Assembly (NCBI GenBank): GCA_900544675.1
Contig: UQVZ01000005.1
Location: 1-64,000, forward strand
DNA from: an uncultured Bacteroides sp.
GTDB taxonomy: Bacteria > Bacteroidota > Bacteroidia > Bacteroidales > Bacteroidaceae
Direction of reading: 5' to 3'
Length of the DNA: 64,000 nucleotides
The position numbers were made by a program, and so were the translations under genes. The notes below the pieces were generated by a model. It was not told the origin of the DNA, did no database searches, and saw nothing but the letters and a program-made list of their open reading frames with translations. Positions 1 to 8,514 of this stretch are shown here, piece by piece. Numbering within the stretch: position 1 is the stretch's first letter; each line of letters opens with the position of its first letter.

Positions 1-2
1 AA

Positions 3-281
3 GAACTTTGTTGCAACCTCAAAGTCATTCTTTCCGATGCCGGATACCGGGGAGAGGTGGCTGACAAAATCAAAAAGGCTTTCGGTTATATGCTTGAAGT
101 CATTGCAAGTGGTGACAAGTCAAACGGCTTTAAACCAATAGGTAAGAGATGGGTAGTGGAACGGACTTTTTCTTGGTTCGACAATTATAGAAGGCTCTGC
201 CGAAACTACGAAGTCACGTTCGATTCGGCAGAGGAGATGGTCAAACTTGCTGCGATAAGAATGCTGCTAAATAAAATTTAA
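3..281 (+). CDS. IS5-family transposase, C-terminal fragment (cut by window edge)
   Basis: The reading frame is open from the window edge, so only the C-terminal ~92 residues are visible. The segment VILSDAGYRGE carries the second catalytic aspartate of a DDE transposase. The later RWVVERTFSWFDNYRRL segment, with its E-R-T-F-x-W spacing, carries the catalytic glutamate and is typical of the IS5 family (IS427-like group). The protein ends normally with a TAA. A GTG at 57 could be read as a start but lies inside the conserved domain, so it is not the true start. Whether the full IS is intact depends on sequence left of the window. Confidence 0.85.
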   Translation, partial: ELCCNLKVILSDAGYRGEVADKIKKAFGYMLEVIASGDKSNGFKPIGKRWVVERTFSWFDNYRRLCRNYEVTFDSAEEMVKLAAIRMLLNKI

Positions 282-296
282 ACAGGCTCTAACAAT
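274..296. mobile_element. Putative right end of the IS5-family element
   Basis: Just past the transposase stop lies AAATTTAAACAGGCTC, whose reverse complement begins GAGCCTGTTTAA. This resembles IS427-group terminal inverted repeats. The partner repeat is outside the window, so the end is inferred. It lies only a few bases before the next start codon, so the IS may have separated the glycan operon from its original promoter. Confidence 0.45.
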
Positions 297-298
297 AG

Positions 299-2284
299 AT
301 GAAAGCTTTAGGCATTTTTAGAGGATTCCCTGGCTTGGGAAGAGTTGTTTCAGGTGTTTCAATATTGGAAACACTACGAGATACTTATGGCTTTAAGGTT
401 CGGGCGATATCTTATCTTCAAGGAAATGAGTATTTAAAGACCAAAGGTTTTGAGTTGCTAAATGAAGCAACATCTTTTGACTATTGTTCAATAGGACTTT
501 TACCTACGAATCAGTTAGCCAAAGATATCTATACTCTCATAAAGGAATTTTGTCCTGATATAATCATAATAGATGGTGAACCACTTATGATACAATCATT
601 AAGAATATCACATCCAAATATCAAGTTGGTAACTCTGCTTAACCCATCAGATGTTGAAAATGAAGCCAATGATCAAGAGGCGATGGATTACTTTAATGCC
701 TCCTTTCAAATGGCTGATCTGGCAATCATTCATGGTAATAGAAAGGTAAAGACTAAACGTAACTACAAACATATAATATCTATACCAACTATCATTCGAA
801 GAGAAGTAATAGAAATAAAAAGGAAACCTACAAATACAATATATTGTATTTTAGGAGGAGGGACATTAAATGTTAGTTCGCTATTCTATGATTCTACAAT
901 ACGAATAGGTTCTTTGTGTATAGAAGTAGCGGCAATACTTAAGCAATACAGATTTGTGATTTTGTGTTCTTGTGATTCAATATACAATGCCTTGTTATGC
1001 CATCCCAAAACTGATAATGTTTATTTAGAGAAGAAGATTATTGCAGCCAGTGAATATTATACAGATGCAGCAATGATAATTACTCGATCCGGAAGAAATA
1101 CTTTAGGAGAAGTTGCTTATCTTGGAATTCCTACAATATCTTTTGTGTCAGGATGTATATATCGACGAATTGAACAACTTAAAAATATAGAATCAATATC
1201 TTCTGATAACATTAGATGTGCTGACTCCAATATATCTTTAGTGGATTTTTCATCTTTGATAGTTAAATCAATCAGCGAGAATAAATATGCATCAGATGTG
1301 GTTGATGGTTCACCTATAGCTATTGATGCTATATTGTCCTTGTATAGAGATAATAATGGGCTTAAATGCTATAATTATGAAGAATGGAAAAACGATTTAG
1401 GAAAAGCTGGAAATTTAGAGAATCCGTTATTAAGGAAACTTGCATTCAAAAAACTACGTTCAATTATATTCAAAGAGAATATTAAAATCGTATCTGAATG
1501 TGGATATTCAAATTATGATGGACAATGGGTTCCTGTTACGCAAGAAGGTAGTTTTTCAGAATTATTTCACTCTGAGCTATCACCTATAAACAATATTGGA
1601 AGTATGAATACTATAATTTCTGTTGTCAATGAAGATTCAATTGATGCAGGAATCAAATTAATTGATCAAGGATATAATCCGATTGTTTTAGACATGGCCT
1701 GTGCGGAGGGCCCTGGTGGTGGAGTTATTGGAGGCTGTTATGGACAAGAAGAATCATTATTTAGACGTAGTGATTTATATTACCATACTTTTAAATTTAC
1801 AAAATATGCAACAGTGTTTGGCATTCAGAAATCTGATGATCAATATCCACTTGACGATAACTACGGAGCTGTATATGTAAGAAATGCAAATATTTTTAGA
1901 CATGCAGAACCTATGGGATATAAGTTGATGGACAAATGCCGTAAATTATCATTTGCAGTTGTTCCTGCAATCAAAGATCCAATACTAATACATAATCAAT
2001 TATCAGAAACAGATACAAAAATAACGATAAATAAGATTCGTACAATCTTTAGAATTGCTTTACAAAACAATCATAACGCAATCGTATTAGGGGCATTTGG
2101 TTGTGGTATATTTCATAACCCACCTGAAGATATAGCTAAGTGTTTCGACATAGTTATAAATGAGAAAGAATTTAAAAACGCATTTGGGAAGATCGTTTTT
2201 GCTATTCTTGAAGATTGTTGCTCAAACAATAAGCATAATAAAAGTGGTAATTTTCTTCCATTTAAAAAACAATTAGACAAATGA
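299..2284 (+). CDS. Glycosyltransferase fused to a bacterial-type PARG macro domain
   Basis: This 661-residue protein has two parts. Residues 1 to about 345 look like a GT-B glycosyltransferase of the MurG/GT28-like kind: a glycine-rich N-terminus (RGFPGLGR) and a donor-site-like segment near residues 260-278 (TRSGRNTLGEVAYLGIPT). Residues about 385-650 match the microbial poly(ADP-ribose) glycohydrolase family (TIGR02452). They show the lead-in segment ending YSNYDGQWVPV and the diagnostic GGG-x7-QEE signature (GGG at 473-475, QEE at 483-485) followed by SLFRRSDLY. The glutamates that act in bacterial PARG are present, so the macro domain is probably active. The stop overlaps the next start by ATGA, so it is co-transcribed with glycan genes. 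Substrates of both halves are unknown; the fusion itself is read directly from one uninterrupted frame. Confidence 0.85.
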   Translation: MKALGIFRGFPGLGRVVSGVSILETLRDTYGFKVRAISYLQGNEYLKTKGFELLNEATSFDYCSIGLLPTNQLAKDIYTLIKEFCPDIIIIDGEPLMIQSLRISHPNIKLVTLLNPSDVENEANDQEAMDYFNASFQMADLAIIHGNRKVKTKRNYKHIISIPTIIRREVIEIKRKPTNTIYCILGGGTLNVSSLFYDSTIRIGSLCIEVAAILKQYRFVILCSCDSIYNALLCHPKTDNVYLEKKIIAASEYYTDAAMIITRSGRNTLGEVAYLGIPTISFVSGCIYRRIEQLKNIESISSDNIRCADSNISLVDFSSLIVKSISENKYASDVVDGSPIAIDAILSLYRDNNGLKCYNYEEWKNDLGKAGNLENPLLRKLAFKKLRSIIFKENIKIVSECGYSNYDGQWVPVTQEGSFSELFHSELSPINNIGSMNTIISVVNEDSIDAGIKLIDQGYNPIVLDMACAEGPGGGVIGGCYGQEESLFRRSDLYYHTFKFTKYATVFGIQKSDDQYPLDDNYGAVYVRNANIFRHAEPMGYKLMDKCRKLSFAVVPAIKDPILIHNQLSETDTKITINKIRTIFRIALQNNHNAIVLGAFGCGIFHNPPEDIAKCFDIVINEKEFKNAFGKIVFAILEDCCSNNKHNKSGNFLPFKKQLDK

Positions 2285-3267
2285 CACCTATACTTTCCAT
2301 AATAATACCAGCATATAATGCATCAAAATATATTAATAAATGCTTAGATGCTATTTTTGTTCATGGTGGGTTAGAGAAAGATTCTTTAAACCTAATTGAG
2401 ACAATTGTTGTAGATGATTGTTCAAAAGATAAAACTTCAGAACTTGTTAGACAATATGCGAAAAAAAATAACATTCAAAATATTATCACAATTAGACATG
2501 AAATAAACCGACAGCAAGGTGCTGCTAGAAATACAGGGTTGAAAATTGCACAAGGAAATTTTGTTTGGTTTGTTGATGTAGACGATATTATTAAGCCTGG
2601 ATTTTTATCAATATTGAAAGGTGATATATGTCTGTCAAATATAGATGTCTTTCAATTTAATGCTGTTGCGCAAGATTTAGAAGGTAATCAATATACGGAG
2701 TTTTTTTTACCTGAAACATTAAAAAACATGTCTGGTGCCAAGTATCTTGAATACGAGGCAAGTATTCATTATGAGAACAGAATTAGAGCATCATGGAGTA
2801 AGTGGTATAGAAGGGAATTTTTAATACAAAACGAATTATTGTTTGAAGAGGGTGTCTACTGGGAAGATGTTGTCCATACTCTAAAAAGTATTTATTTGTC
2901 GAGTAACTTTTTATATTTTCCAATCATAGGATATGTATATATCCAAACTCCAAATTCAGACATGCGCGGTACTCAAGATGGCAGAAAATTTGCTGATACT
3001 ATTCGATTCTGCGTCAACTCTTTTGAATTTTTCAAGCAAGTTAAAGCATCTAACATAATTGTAGATTTTCAGATGGAGTATTATGAACGGGTTCTCAATA
3101 AATATAATCACAAATTGCATATGCTTCCAATGGATGAATTTCAGATTTTTGATAATTTAGTTTCGAAATTAAATTTGTCTATTATTAAAGATTTCTGTTT
3201 TAGTAACAAATATGAGTGGTTAATGTCTTCTCAAGGAAGATTTAATGCATGGAGGAATATTGAATGA
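2281..3267 (+). CDS. Family 2 glycosyltransferase
   Basis: A 328-residue GT-A fold enzyme that should transfer a sugar from a nucleotide-sugar donor at the cytoplasmic side of the membrane. The N-terminus SIIIPAYNASKYINKCL, VVDDCSKD near residue 44, GAARNTGL at 80-87 and a DVDD metal-binding motif at 99-102 are classic GT2 features. It has no obvious membrane segments, so it is a soluble or peripheral enzyme rather than a processive synthase. Both ends overlap neighbours by 4 bp (ATGA), which implies translational coupling in the glycan operon. Donor and acceptor cannot be read from sequence. Confidence 0.93.
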   Translation: MTPILSIIIPAYNASKYINKCLDAIFVHGGLEKDSLNLIETIVVDDCSKDKTSELVRQYAKKNNIQNIITIRHEINRQQGAARNTGLKIAQGNFVWFVDVDDIIKPGFLSILKGDICLSNIDVFQFNAVAQDLEGNQYTEFFLPETLKNMSGAKYLEYEASIHYENRIRASWSKWYRREFLIQNELLFEEGVYWEDVVHTLKSIYLSSNFLYFPIIGYVYIQTPNSDMRGTQDGRKFADTIRFCVNSFEFFKQVKASNIIVDFQMEYYERVLNKYNHKLHMLPMDEFQIFDNLVSKLNLSIIKDFCFSNKYEWLMSSQGRFNAWRNIE

Positions 3268-5093
3268 AAACAAAGTTAGCATATGTTTTGGTTAGCTCGA
3301 AAGAAGATTTCTATTGGGAACAATGCCTTATATCTGTTATGTCTGCTCGCTATCAGATGCCACAGGCACAGATATACCTTGTTTGCGATGACAAAACCAA
3401 TGATTCATTGTATGGGATACGTGAAGAAATAAAACAATTTATTACTAAATTAATTGTAATACCATTTGATAACAATGTCGAAAAGGTCAGACGCTCACGC
3501 ATACTAAAAGTAACATTACGCAAAATTATTAATGGAGACTTTTTATATATTGACTGTGATACGTTGATTACGCATTCACTTGATGATATCGATAATTTTT
3601 CATTCTCATTAGCAGCAGTATTGGATGGACATTGTATTTTCAAAAAACATCCGATGTTTGATTTCTTTGTTAAACAAAACAAGCATTTAGATTATCCAAT
3701 AGACAAGATAGTAAAGTATTTCAACGGAGGGGTCATGTATGTTAAAGATAATATAGAGGCTCATGCATTTTACGAAGCATGGCATAATAATTATCTTATA
3801 TCTTGTTCAAAAGGTAGTTTTATAGATGAACCATCACTGAGTAAAACTAATATTGAACATGGGTATTTAATTCATGAAATTGATGGATCTTGGAATTGTC
3901 AGATACGCTTTGGTGCATTATATTTATCAGTTAATAAGATACTTCATTTCTGTTCAAAAAAGAATATGCCTGTAAGCTATTTATCACAAAAGGCTTATCT
4001 AAAGAAGATTAAAGAATATGGAATCAATGCTGAAAGGTTAGTAGATTATATCCATGATTGGAAGAGTACAATACCACAAGGATTAGTTACATGTGTTGGC
4101 GAAGATGCATCGTTTGCAGTATCTCCCCTTTACGAATTAGGTCGAAAGGATTTCATTAATAGTAAAGCCAAAAGTAGTCTTTACATACCACATCATGATT
4201 TCAAAGAATGCATTATTTCAATTAGAAATAATATATTAGGAAGAATTACTCCTAAATATTTATCGCAATTATTGTATAAAGAGTTGTTAGGGACAGATAT
4301 GCACCAAGCGAGTGAGTATGATTTTAACAAGATGCTTTACACGCTATCCTTCTACTCAAACAATAAAGAATGGAGTACTTATGCTGACAAGTTAGCGGTG
4401 CGCGATTATATTGCATCTAAGGGATTAAAACATATTTTGCCTGTTATCTATAAGATTTGGGATAATAGTCAGGATATAGATTTTGAGAGTCTACCGAATA
4501 AATTTGTACTCAAATGTAATCATGACAATGGCTCCGCAATAGTTGTAATTGACCGATACTCTATTAGTGATGATTACGTAAAGAAATATTACTCAAAAAA
4601 ACTTAGTAAACGATTCGGCATATCAACCGCAGAGCCACATTATATGAATATTCCTCGGAAGGTTTTTGCAGAGGAGTATCTAGAGAACGACAAAATCTTT
4701 TCCGATTCTCTTGTAAGTTATAAATTTTTCTCTTTTTATGGAACGGCTGAATATTGCCAAATCATATATGACTCAACATATCATAAGAATCAGAAAAGTA
4801 TAATATACCGGATATCAGACTGGAAAAAGCAAGTGGGATTTATAACTAAGAATGAAGGAAATATTGATATACCTTGTCCAAGAAAGTTGGCGGAAATGAA
4901 GAATATTGTAAAACTCTTGTCGGAAAATCTTCCGTTTTGTAGAGTTGATTTGTATGAGATTAACGATAAAATATACTTCAGTGAACTTACTTTTATGCCA
5001 GGTGCTGGAAGGATAAAGAATTTTTCGCAGCATTTTCTTAACATCCTTGGAAAAGAATTAAAAAGTACTGAATATATATGGAAACTATCATAA
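3264..5093 (+). CDS. GT8-like glycosyltransferase fused to TupA-like ATP-grasp domain
   Basis: A 609-residue bifunctional protein. Residues 1 to about 290 resemble family 8 glycosyltransferases: a D-x-D metal site at about 96-98 in FLYIDCDTLITHSL and the conserved YFNGGVMYV segment near 152-160. Residues about 340-605 resemble the TupA-like ATP-grasp family: FVLKCNHDNGSAIVV near 413, FAEEYL near 468 (the hinge region that contacts ATP) and ELTFMPGAGR near 575. TupA-like enzymes are linked to amide-bond formation on surface polymers such as teichuronopeptide, so the protein may add both a sugar and an amino-acid-type substituent; this is inference. It overlaps the next gene by 16 bp. Confidence 0.85.
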   Translation: MKTKLAYVLVSSKEDFYWEQCLISVMSARYQMPQAQIYLVCDDKTNDSLYGIREEIKQFITKLIVIPFDNNVEKVRRSRILKVTLRKIINGDFLYIDCDTLITHSLDDIDNFSFSLAAVLDGHCIFKKHPMFDFFVKQNKHLDYPIDKIVKYFNGGVMYVKDNIEAHAFYEAWHNNYLISCSKGSFIDEPSLSKTNIEHGYLIHEIDGSWNCQIRFGALYLSVNKILHFCSKKNMPVSYLSQKAYLKKIKEYGINAERLVDYIHDWKSTIPQGLVTCVGEDASFAVSPLYELGRKDFINSKAKSSLYIPHHDFKECIISIRNNILGRITPKYLSQLLYKELLGTDMHQASEYDFNKMLYTLSFYSNNKEWSTYADKLAVRDYIASKGLKHILPVIYKIWDNSQDIDFESLPNKFVLKCNHDNGSAIVVIDRYSISDDYVKKYYSKKLSKRFGISTAEPHYMNIPRKVFAEEYLENDKIFSDSLVSYKFFSFYGTAEYCQIIYDSTYHKNQKSIIYRISDWKKQVGFITKNEGNIDIPCPRKLAEMKNIVKLLSENLPFCRVDLYEINDKIYFSELTFMPGAGRIKNFSQHFLNILGKELKSTEYIWKLS

Positions 5094-6097
5094 TTACAGG
5101 TTCTTCTGGCTTTATTGGCTATTCCCTTTCAAAATACTTACTTGATAGGGACTTCAAAGTTATAGGAATTGACGTGCATAATGGTGAGGGGGAACAGAAA
5201 AGACTTCAAGATGAACGATTAAGCCAACTTATACAATTTAAGAAATTTACTAGTATTCGTAAAGATTTGTCAGAGGACTTATCAGACTTGAAGGAATACT
5301 TTAATGAAAGTAATTATGTGATTCATTTAGCTGCTACACCAGGAGTAAGGGAGTCAAATAGAAATCCTCAAAAGTATATAAAAAACAATATTGTTGCATT
5401 TTCCAACGTCATAGAAATGGCAGCAAAGTCCAACATAATGCATTTCATTTTTGCTAGTTCAAGTAGTGTCTATGGTGATATGAACATTCCGATAAATGGT
5501 TTAAAAGAAAATATGATAGAAGGAAATGTTCAGAGTGTTTATGCAATGACAAAAGTTGCAAATGAGATTGAAGCTTTAGTTTTTTCAAAGAAATCTAAAA
5601 TGCAGATTACTGGATTTAGATTCTTTTCTGTTTATGGACCATATGGACGACCAGATATGGCAATTTGGCTATTCACCGATTCCATATTAAAAAATAAGCC
5701 TGTAAAGGTGTTTGGTAAAGGCTTAATGAAAAGAGATTTTACATATATAGATGATGTAGTATTGTATATAGCCAAAGTTATCAAGATTAAACGAACATCT
5801 TCCTTTGAAATATACAATATTGGAAGTATGAGACCTCAAACTATTTTATCACTTCTCAATTGCATAGAATCAGAGTTGGGACGCAAAGCAAACATTATTT
5901 TTGAAGATAAAGATATAGCTGACGTTAATGAAACGTTTGCAAATATGGAAAAATATATCAAGGAATACGAATTAGGAAAAGATCTTGATTTTACACGAAT
6001 GGAATCTGGTATTTCAAAGTTTTGCAAATGGTTAATTGATTTTCAACGGAACAATTCAAGGAATCATGCCGGTGTCCTCGCCTCCAAGAAGCGATAG
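5078..6097 (+). CDS. NAD-dependent nucleotide-sugar epimerase/dehydratase with chimeric C-terminal tail
   Basis: A 339-residue extended short-chain dehydrogenase. The Rossmann motif TGSSGFIG at 7-14 binds NAD(P), and Y-x-x-x-K (about Y154/K158, in SVYAMTKVANE) is the catalytic pair. RDFTYIDDVV and the general layout match UDP-glucuronate/UDP-glucose 4-epimerase-like enzymes, which supply sugar donors. It closes the glycan operon. The catalytic body looks complete, but the last ~10 residues are encoded on the antisense strand of the pcfJ remnant, so the native stop codon was lost when the next region joined here, at about 6047-6064. Activity is probably unaffected. Confidence 0.88.
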   Translation: METIIITGSSGFIGYSLSKYLLDRDFKVIGIDVHNGEGEQKRLQDERLSQLIQFKKFTSIRKDLSEDLSDLKEYFNESNYVIHLAATPGVRESNRNPQKYIKNNIVAFSNVIEMAAKSNIMHFIFASSSSVYGDMNIPINGLKENMIEGNVQSVYAMTKVANEIEALVFSKKSKMQITGFRFFSVYGPYGRPDMAIWLFTDSILKNKPVKVFGKGLMKRDFTYIDDVVLYIAKVIKIKRTSSFEIYNIGSMRPQTILSLLNCIESELGRKANIIFEDKDIADVNETFANMEKYIKEYELGKDLDFTRMESGISKFCKWLIDFQRNNSRNHAGVLASKKR

Positions 6098-6891
6098 GCA
6101 TTGGCGTTTACAAGTCCTACAATCCGGTCGTGGTATTCTGTGTTGGAGTTGCACAACCCACGGCTCTGCACCACCTTGCCTTGGCTCAACGAGAACTCCA
6201 CGGTTTCGATGCGGTTGCCTTGGCGGTCGTGCGCTGACAGGATAACGCTGTCCGCCTTGGCGTAATATTCGCATTGGAACACGCAATGGTGAAGGCTGCT
6301 TCCCTCGGTTTGAAATGCTTCGATGGAATCAAGCACGGATATTTCAATGTCATTATCGCTGATGACAATCCCGAAGTAACGGGACTTTTCCTTGTAGAAG
6401 TCCGCCTCTTTCGCCTTGGCTTTTGCTATCTGTTCCTGAGTCCTGCGCTTCTCCTCCGCCTTGTTCCTTTTGCCCAGCCAATAGTCATGGGCGGCTTTAA
6501 GGTCTTTGGGACAAATATACTTGGCGTTGTGGATGTCTTTTCCGCATTGCTCCAACAAACGGACGGTATCGCACCACAAGCCGTAGTCGGACGGATGGTA
6601 ATGATGACGGGCGGCCACCTTGTATGACTGCCAGCACGTGTCCAAATCCAGCGGACGGCTCACAAAATAAGCCACAGCCTGCAAGTCCCTGGACTTCATC
6701 ATCGTCTCTATCCGGCTGTCCGTCAACAATGCCTTCATCAGCCTTGCCGGATGGCAGTCATCGGGAAGCCTGCCTTTCATGCCGTTGCGCCTCAGTTCGG
6801 GAAGTATCTTGTAACGTGGATAAAACGTATGTGTCGGAAATCACCCAATGCACCTCGGACAAAAGCTTCAAGTCAATTCCTGTACATCAGT
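6064..6891 (-). pseudogene. Truncated pcfJ remnant of a related conjugative element
   Basis: The C-terminal 238 residues (read from 6780) are clearly PcfJ, sharing long identical stretches with the complete copy at 30263-31543, such as KSRYFGIVISD and CNSNTEYHDRI. Homology continues upstream to about 6891 (DLKLLSEVHWVISDTYV), but a one-base frameshift in a TTTT run near 6820-6825 breaks the frame. The N-terminal half, with its zinc ribbon, is missing. At the DNA level it differs from the intact copy at many third positions, so it is a paralogue from a sister element and not a recent duplicate. It sits between the glycan operon and the BREX island, in the same orientation as the intact copy. 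Confidence 0.85.
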
Positions 6892-7039
6892 AAAAACATT
6901 TTATCTACATAATAGATGAAAACCCTTAAAAAATGTCTTTCTCGCCAATTATTTAATTCATAGACAATCTTTTTTCTACATTTAGAATGATATTGGCTAA
7001 AAGTTCATTATCTTTGTAACCACATAACGAGTTTATTAT
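6892..7039 (+). promoter_or_regulatory. Promoter region of the BREX operon
   Basis: This AT-rich stretch has no gene. A good match to the Bacteroides -7 consensus TAnnTTTG (TATCTTTG) lies at 7009-7016, 24 bp before the XRE start codon. The -33 box is not clear; TTTAG/TTGG sequences lie upstream with imperfect spacing. The XRE protein encoded just downstream is the likely autoregulator. Confidence 0.55.
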
Positions 7040-7240
7040 ATGGAACATAAAGATTTGAACCGACTGAAAGTAGTTCTGGCAGAGAAAAAGCGCACCAACA
7101 AATGGCTTGCGGAACAATTAGGAAAAGATCCTGCCACTATTTCCAAATGGTGTACTAATAATGCACAACCTACATTGGAAAACTTGCTCCAGATAGCGAA
7201 ATGTTTGGAAGTGGATATCAATGAATTGGTCAGGCAATAA
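7040..7240 (+). CDS. XRE-family (Cro/C1-type) transcriptional regulator
   Basis: A 66-residue protein that is almost entirely a helix-turn-helix domain. NKWLAEQLGKDPATISKWCTN (about residues 20-40) contains the two DNA-reading helices, followed by the typical LENLLQIAKCLEVDINELV. It is the first gene of the BREX operon, 17 bp before brxA, where many BREX and restriction loci carry a small repressor. It probably regulates the operon, including its own promoter with the -7 box at 7009-7016. It is not the WYL-type BrxR found in some other BREX systems. Confidence 0.9.
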   Translation: MEHKDLNRLKVVLAEKKRTNKWLAEQLGKDPATISKWCTNNAQPTLENLLQIAKCLEVDINELVRQ

Positions 7241-7257
7241 GTTGTATGAATTAAAGT

Positions 7258-7896
7258 ATGATAAATAGGAATAACAGCCCATATTCAGCAACTATCACAG
7301 GATGCGCTTTCCTCTATAACGAGTTCATGCGTATTCTGCCATTACTTATGGATGAAAACGCGGCGCAACTCCTTAAAGAGGAAGTGTTGAACAATCGCCT
7401 TCTGCAAGTAAATTCTCAAAAAGCACGTCAAACATTTATCACCGAATTTAAGCGTAGATATAATGCCGTTCCACTTCCTTTTTGGACGAAATTTGTCACT
7501 ATGGGAGAAGCTGCCCAACGTGCCGGACTGCTTTATGCCATATTGAAGGCATACAAGTTGGCTTTCGATTTTCATTTCAACGTCACTGTCAAGCGGTGGA
7601 ATTCCGTTGACCAAACCCTTCATAAGAATGACATCATGAGGGAGTTCAGTGAACTGTCGTCACGGGATGCGTTTGTGGATAGTTGGACCGAAAAGACCAA
7701 AGACAAGTGTGCCAGCCAATATCTGACCATCTTGCGTCAGGCCGGTTTATTGCAAGAAAAGACCGACGGGCTTCAGCCACTTCATCTTGAAGCGTCTGAC
7801 TTTGAATATTATGTGCGTAGCGGTGAAGACTGGTTTTTGGAAGCCTGCTTGCTTTATCCCTACGAAGTAAATAACATAAAAACGCAGTTGTCATGA
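7258..7896 (+). CDS. brxA: BREX protein BrxA (DUF1819)
   Basis: A 212-residue protein matching the BrxA family in size, position and N-terminal pattern (YSATITGCAFLYNEF followed by ILPLL). In other systems BrxA is a small helical DNA-binding protein; it is required in some BREX loci and dispensable in others. It overlaps brxB by ATGA (7893-7896), so the two are translationally coupled. The order brxA-brxB-brxC-pglX-pglZ-brxL defines type 1 BREX. No catalytic motif is visible. Confidence 0.88.
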   Translation: MINRNNSPYSATITGCAFLYNEFMRILPLLMDENAAQLLKEEVLNNRLLQVNSQKARQTFITEFKRRYNAVPLPFWTKFVTMGEAAQRAGLLYAILKAYKLAFDFHFNVTVKRWNSVDQTLHKNDIMREFSELSSRDAFVDSWTEKTKDKCASQYLTILRQAGLLQEKTDGLQPLHLEASDFEYYVRSGEDWFLEACLLYPYEVNNIKTQLS

Positions 7897-8501
7897 GTAG
7901 CATGTCCATACAGGAACTGTACGACTATCTCAATAGTCCTGAGTTTCAGAACGTGAAGAATGGAAACATCTTCTACAACTACTATATATACCAGTATCCT
8001 GCCAAAAAGGAATACGAGATGCGGCGGCAGTTGGTCGTTTTCAAGCAAAACTTGGAACGTCCCACCAGCTTTGTTAATGCCATGCTGCTGGACTTGTTCC
8101 AGGTATTTTGTGATTATCTGAAAGCGGAAACATTCGGTTCTGAATCCTTGTTTGATGTAACATTGGAGGATGACAAGACGCAACCTGATATGGTTACCAC
8201 CGAACTGACCAACGAGGCCAACTCGGATAACTTCATCAGCTATGTACACAATCGCATTGATGAATATCTCCGGATAAACGACGGGTTAAACAAACCCTAT
8301 ATTTTTATCTACGGAATAGGAAAGATGTTTCCTTACCTACGGACTAATGTATTTCTTACCCGTTATGAGAAATACAACGACACGTTGCGGTACAAAATCA
8401 TCCTGTTCTATCCAGGGCATCAGGAAGGCAATTCCTTCTCGCTGTTCGATACGTTAGAAGATGCGCACACGTATCGTGCCACCTTATTAGTCAACAAATA
8501 A
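7893..8501 (+). CDS. brxB: BREX protein BrxB (DUF1788)
   Basis: A 202-residue protein of the BrxB family, recognised by its place between brxA and brxC and by segments typical of DUF1788, such as YAKKEYEMRRQ-like charged helices and FIYGIGKMFPYLRTN near residues 130-145. BrxB is needed for type 1 BREX function and associates with other Brx proteins, but its activity is not defined. Its start overlaps the brxA stop, and brxC begins 13 bp downstream. No membrane segment or known catalytic site is visible. Confidence 0.88.
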   Translation: MSSMSIQELYDYLNSPEFQNVKNGNIFYNYYIYQYPAKKEYEMRRQLVVFKQNLERPTSFVNAMLLDLFQVFCDYLKAETFGSESLFDVTLEDDKTQPDMVTTELTNEANSDNFISYVHNRIDEYLRINDGLNKPYIFIYGIGKMFPYLRTNVFLTRYEKYNDTLRYKIILFYPGHQEGNSFSLFDTLEDAHTYRATLLVNK

Positions 8502-8514
8502 ACATCGATTTGAT

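Noticed and set aside
299..6097. A complete Bacteroides capsule locus with invertible promoter
   Set aside because: No UpxY/UpxZ-type regulators, flippase, polymerase or flanking inverted repeats with a promoter are visible; only four genes remain between the IS and the pcfJ remnant.
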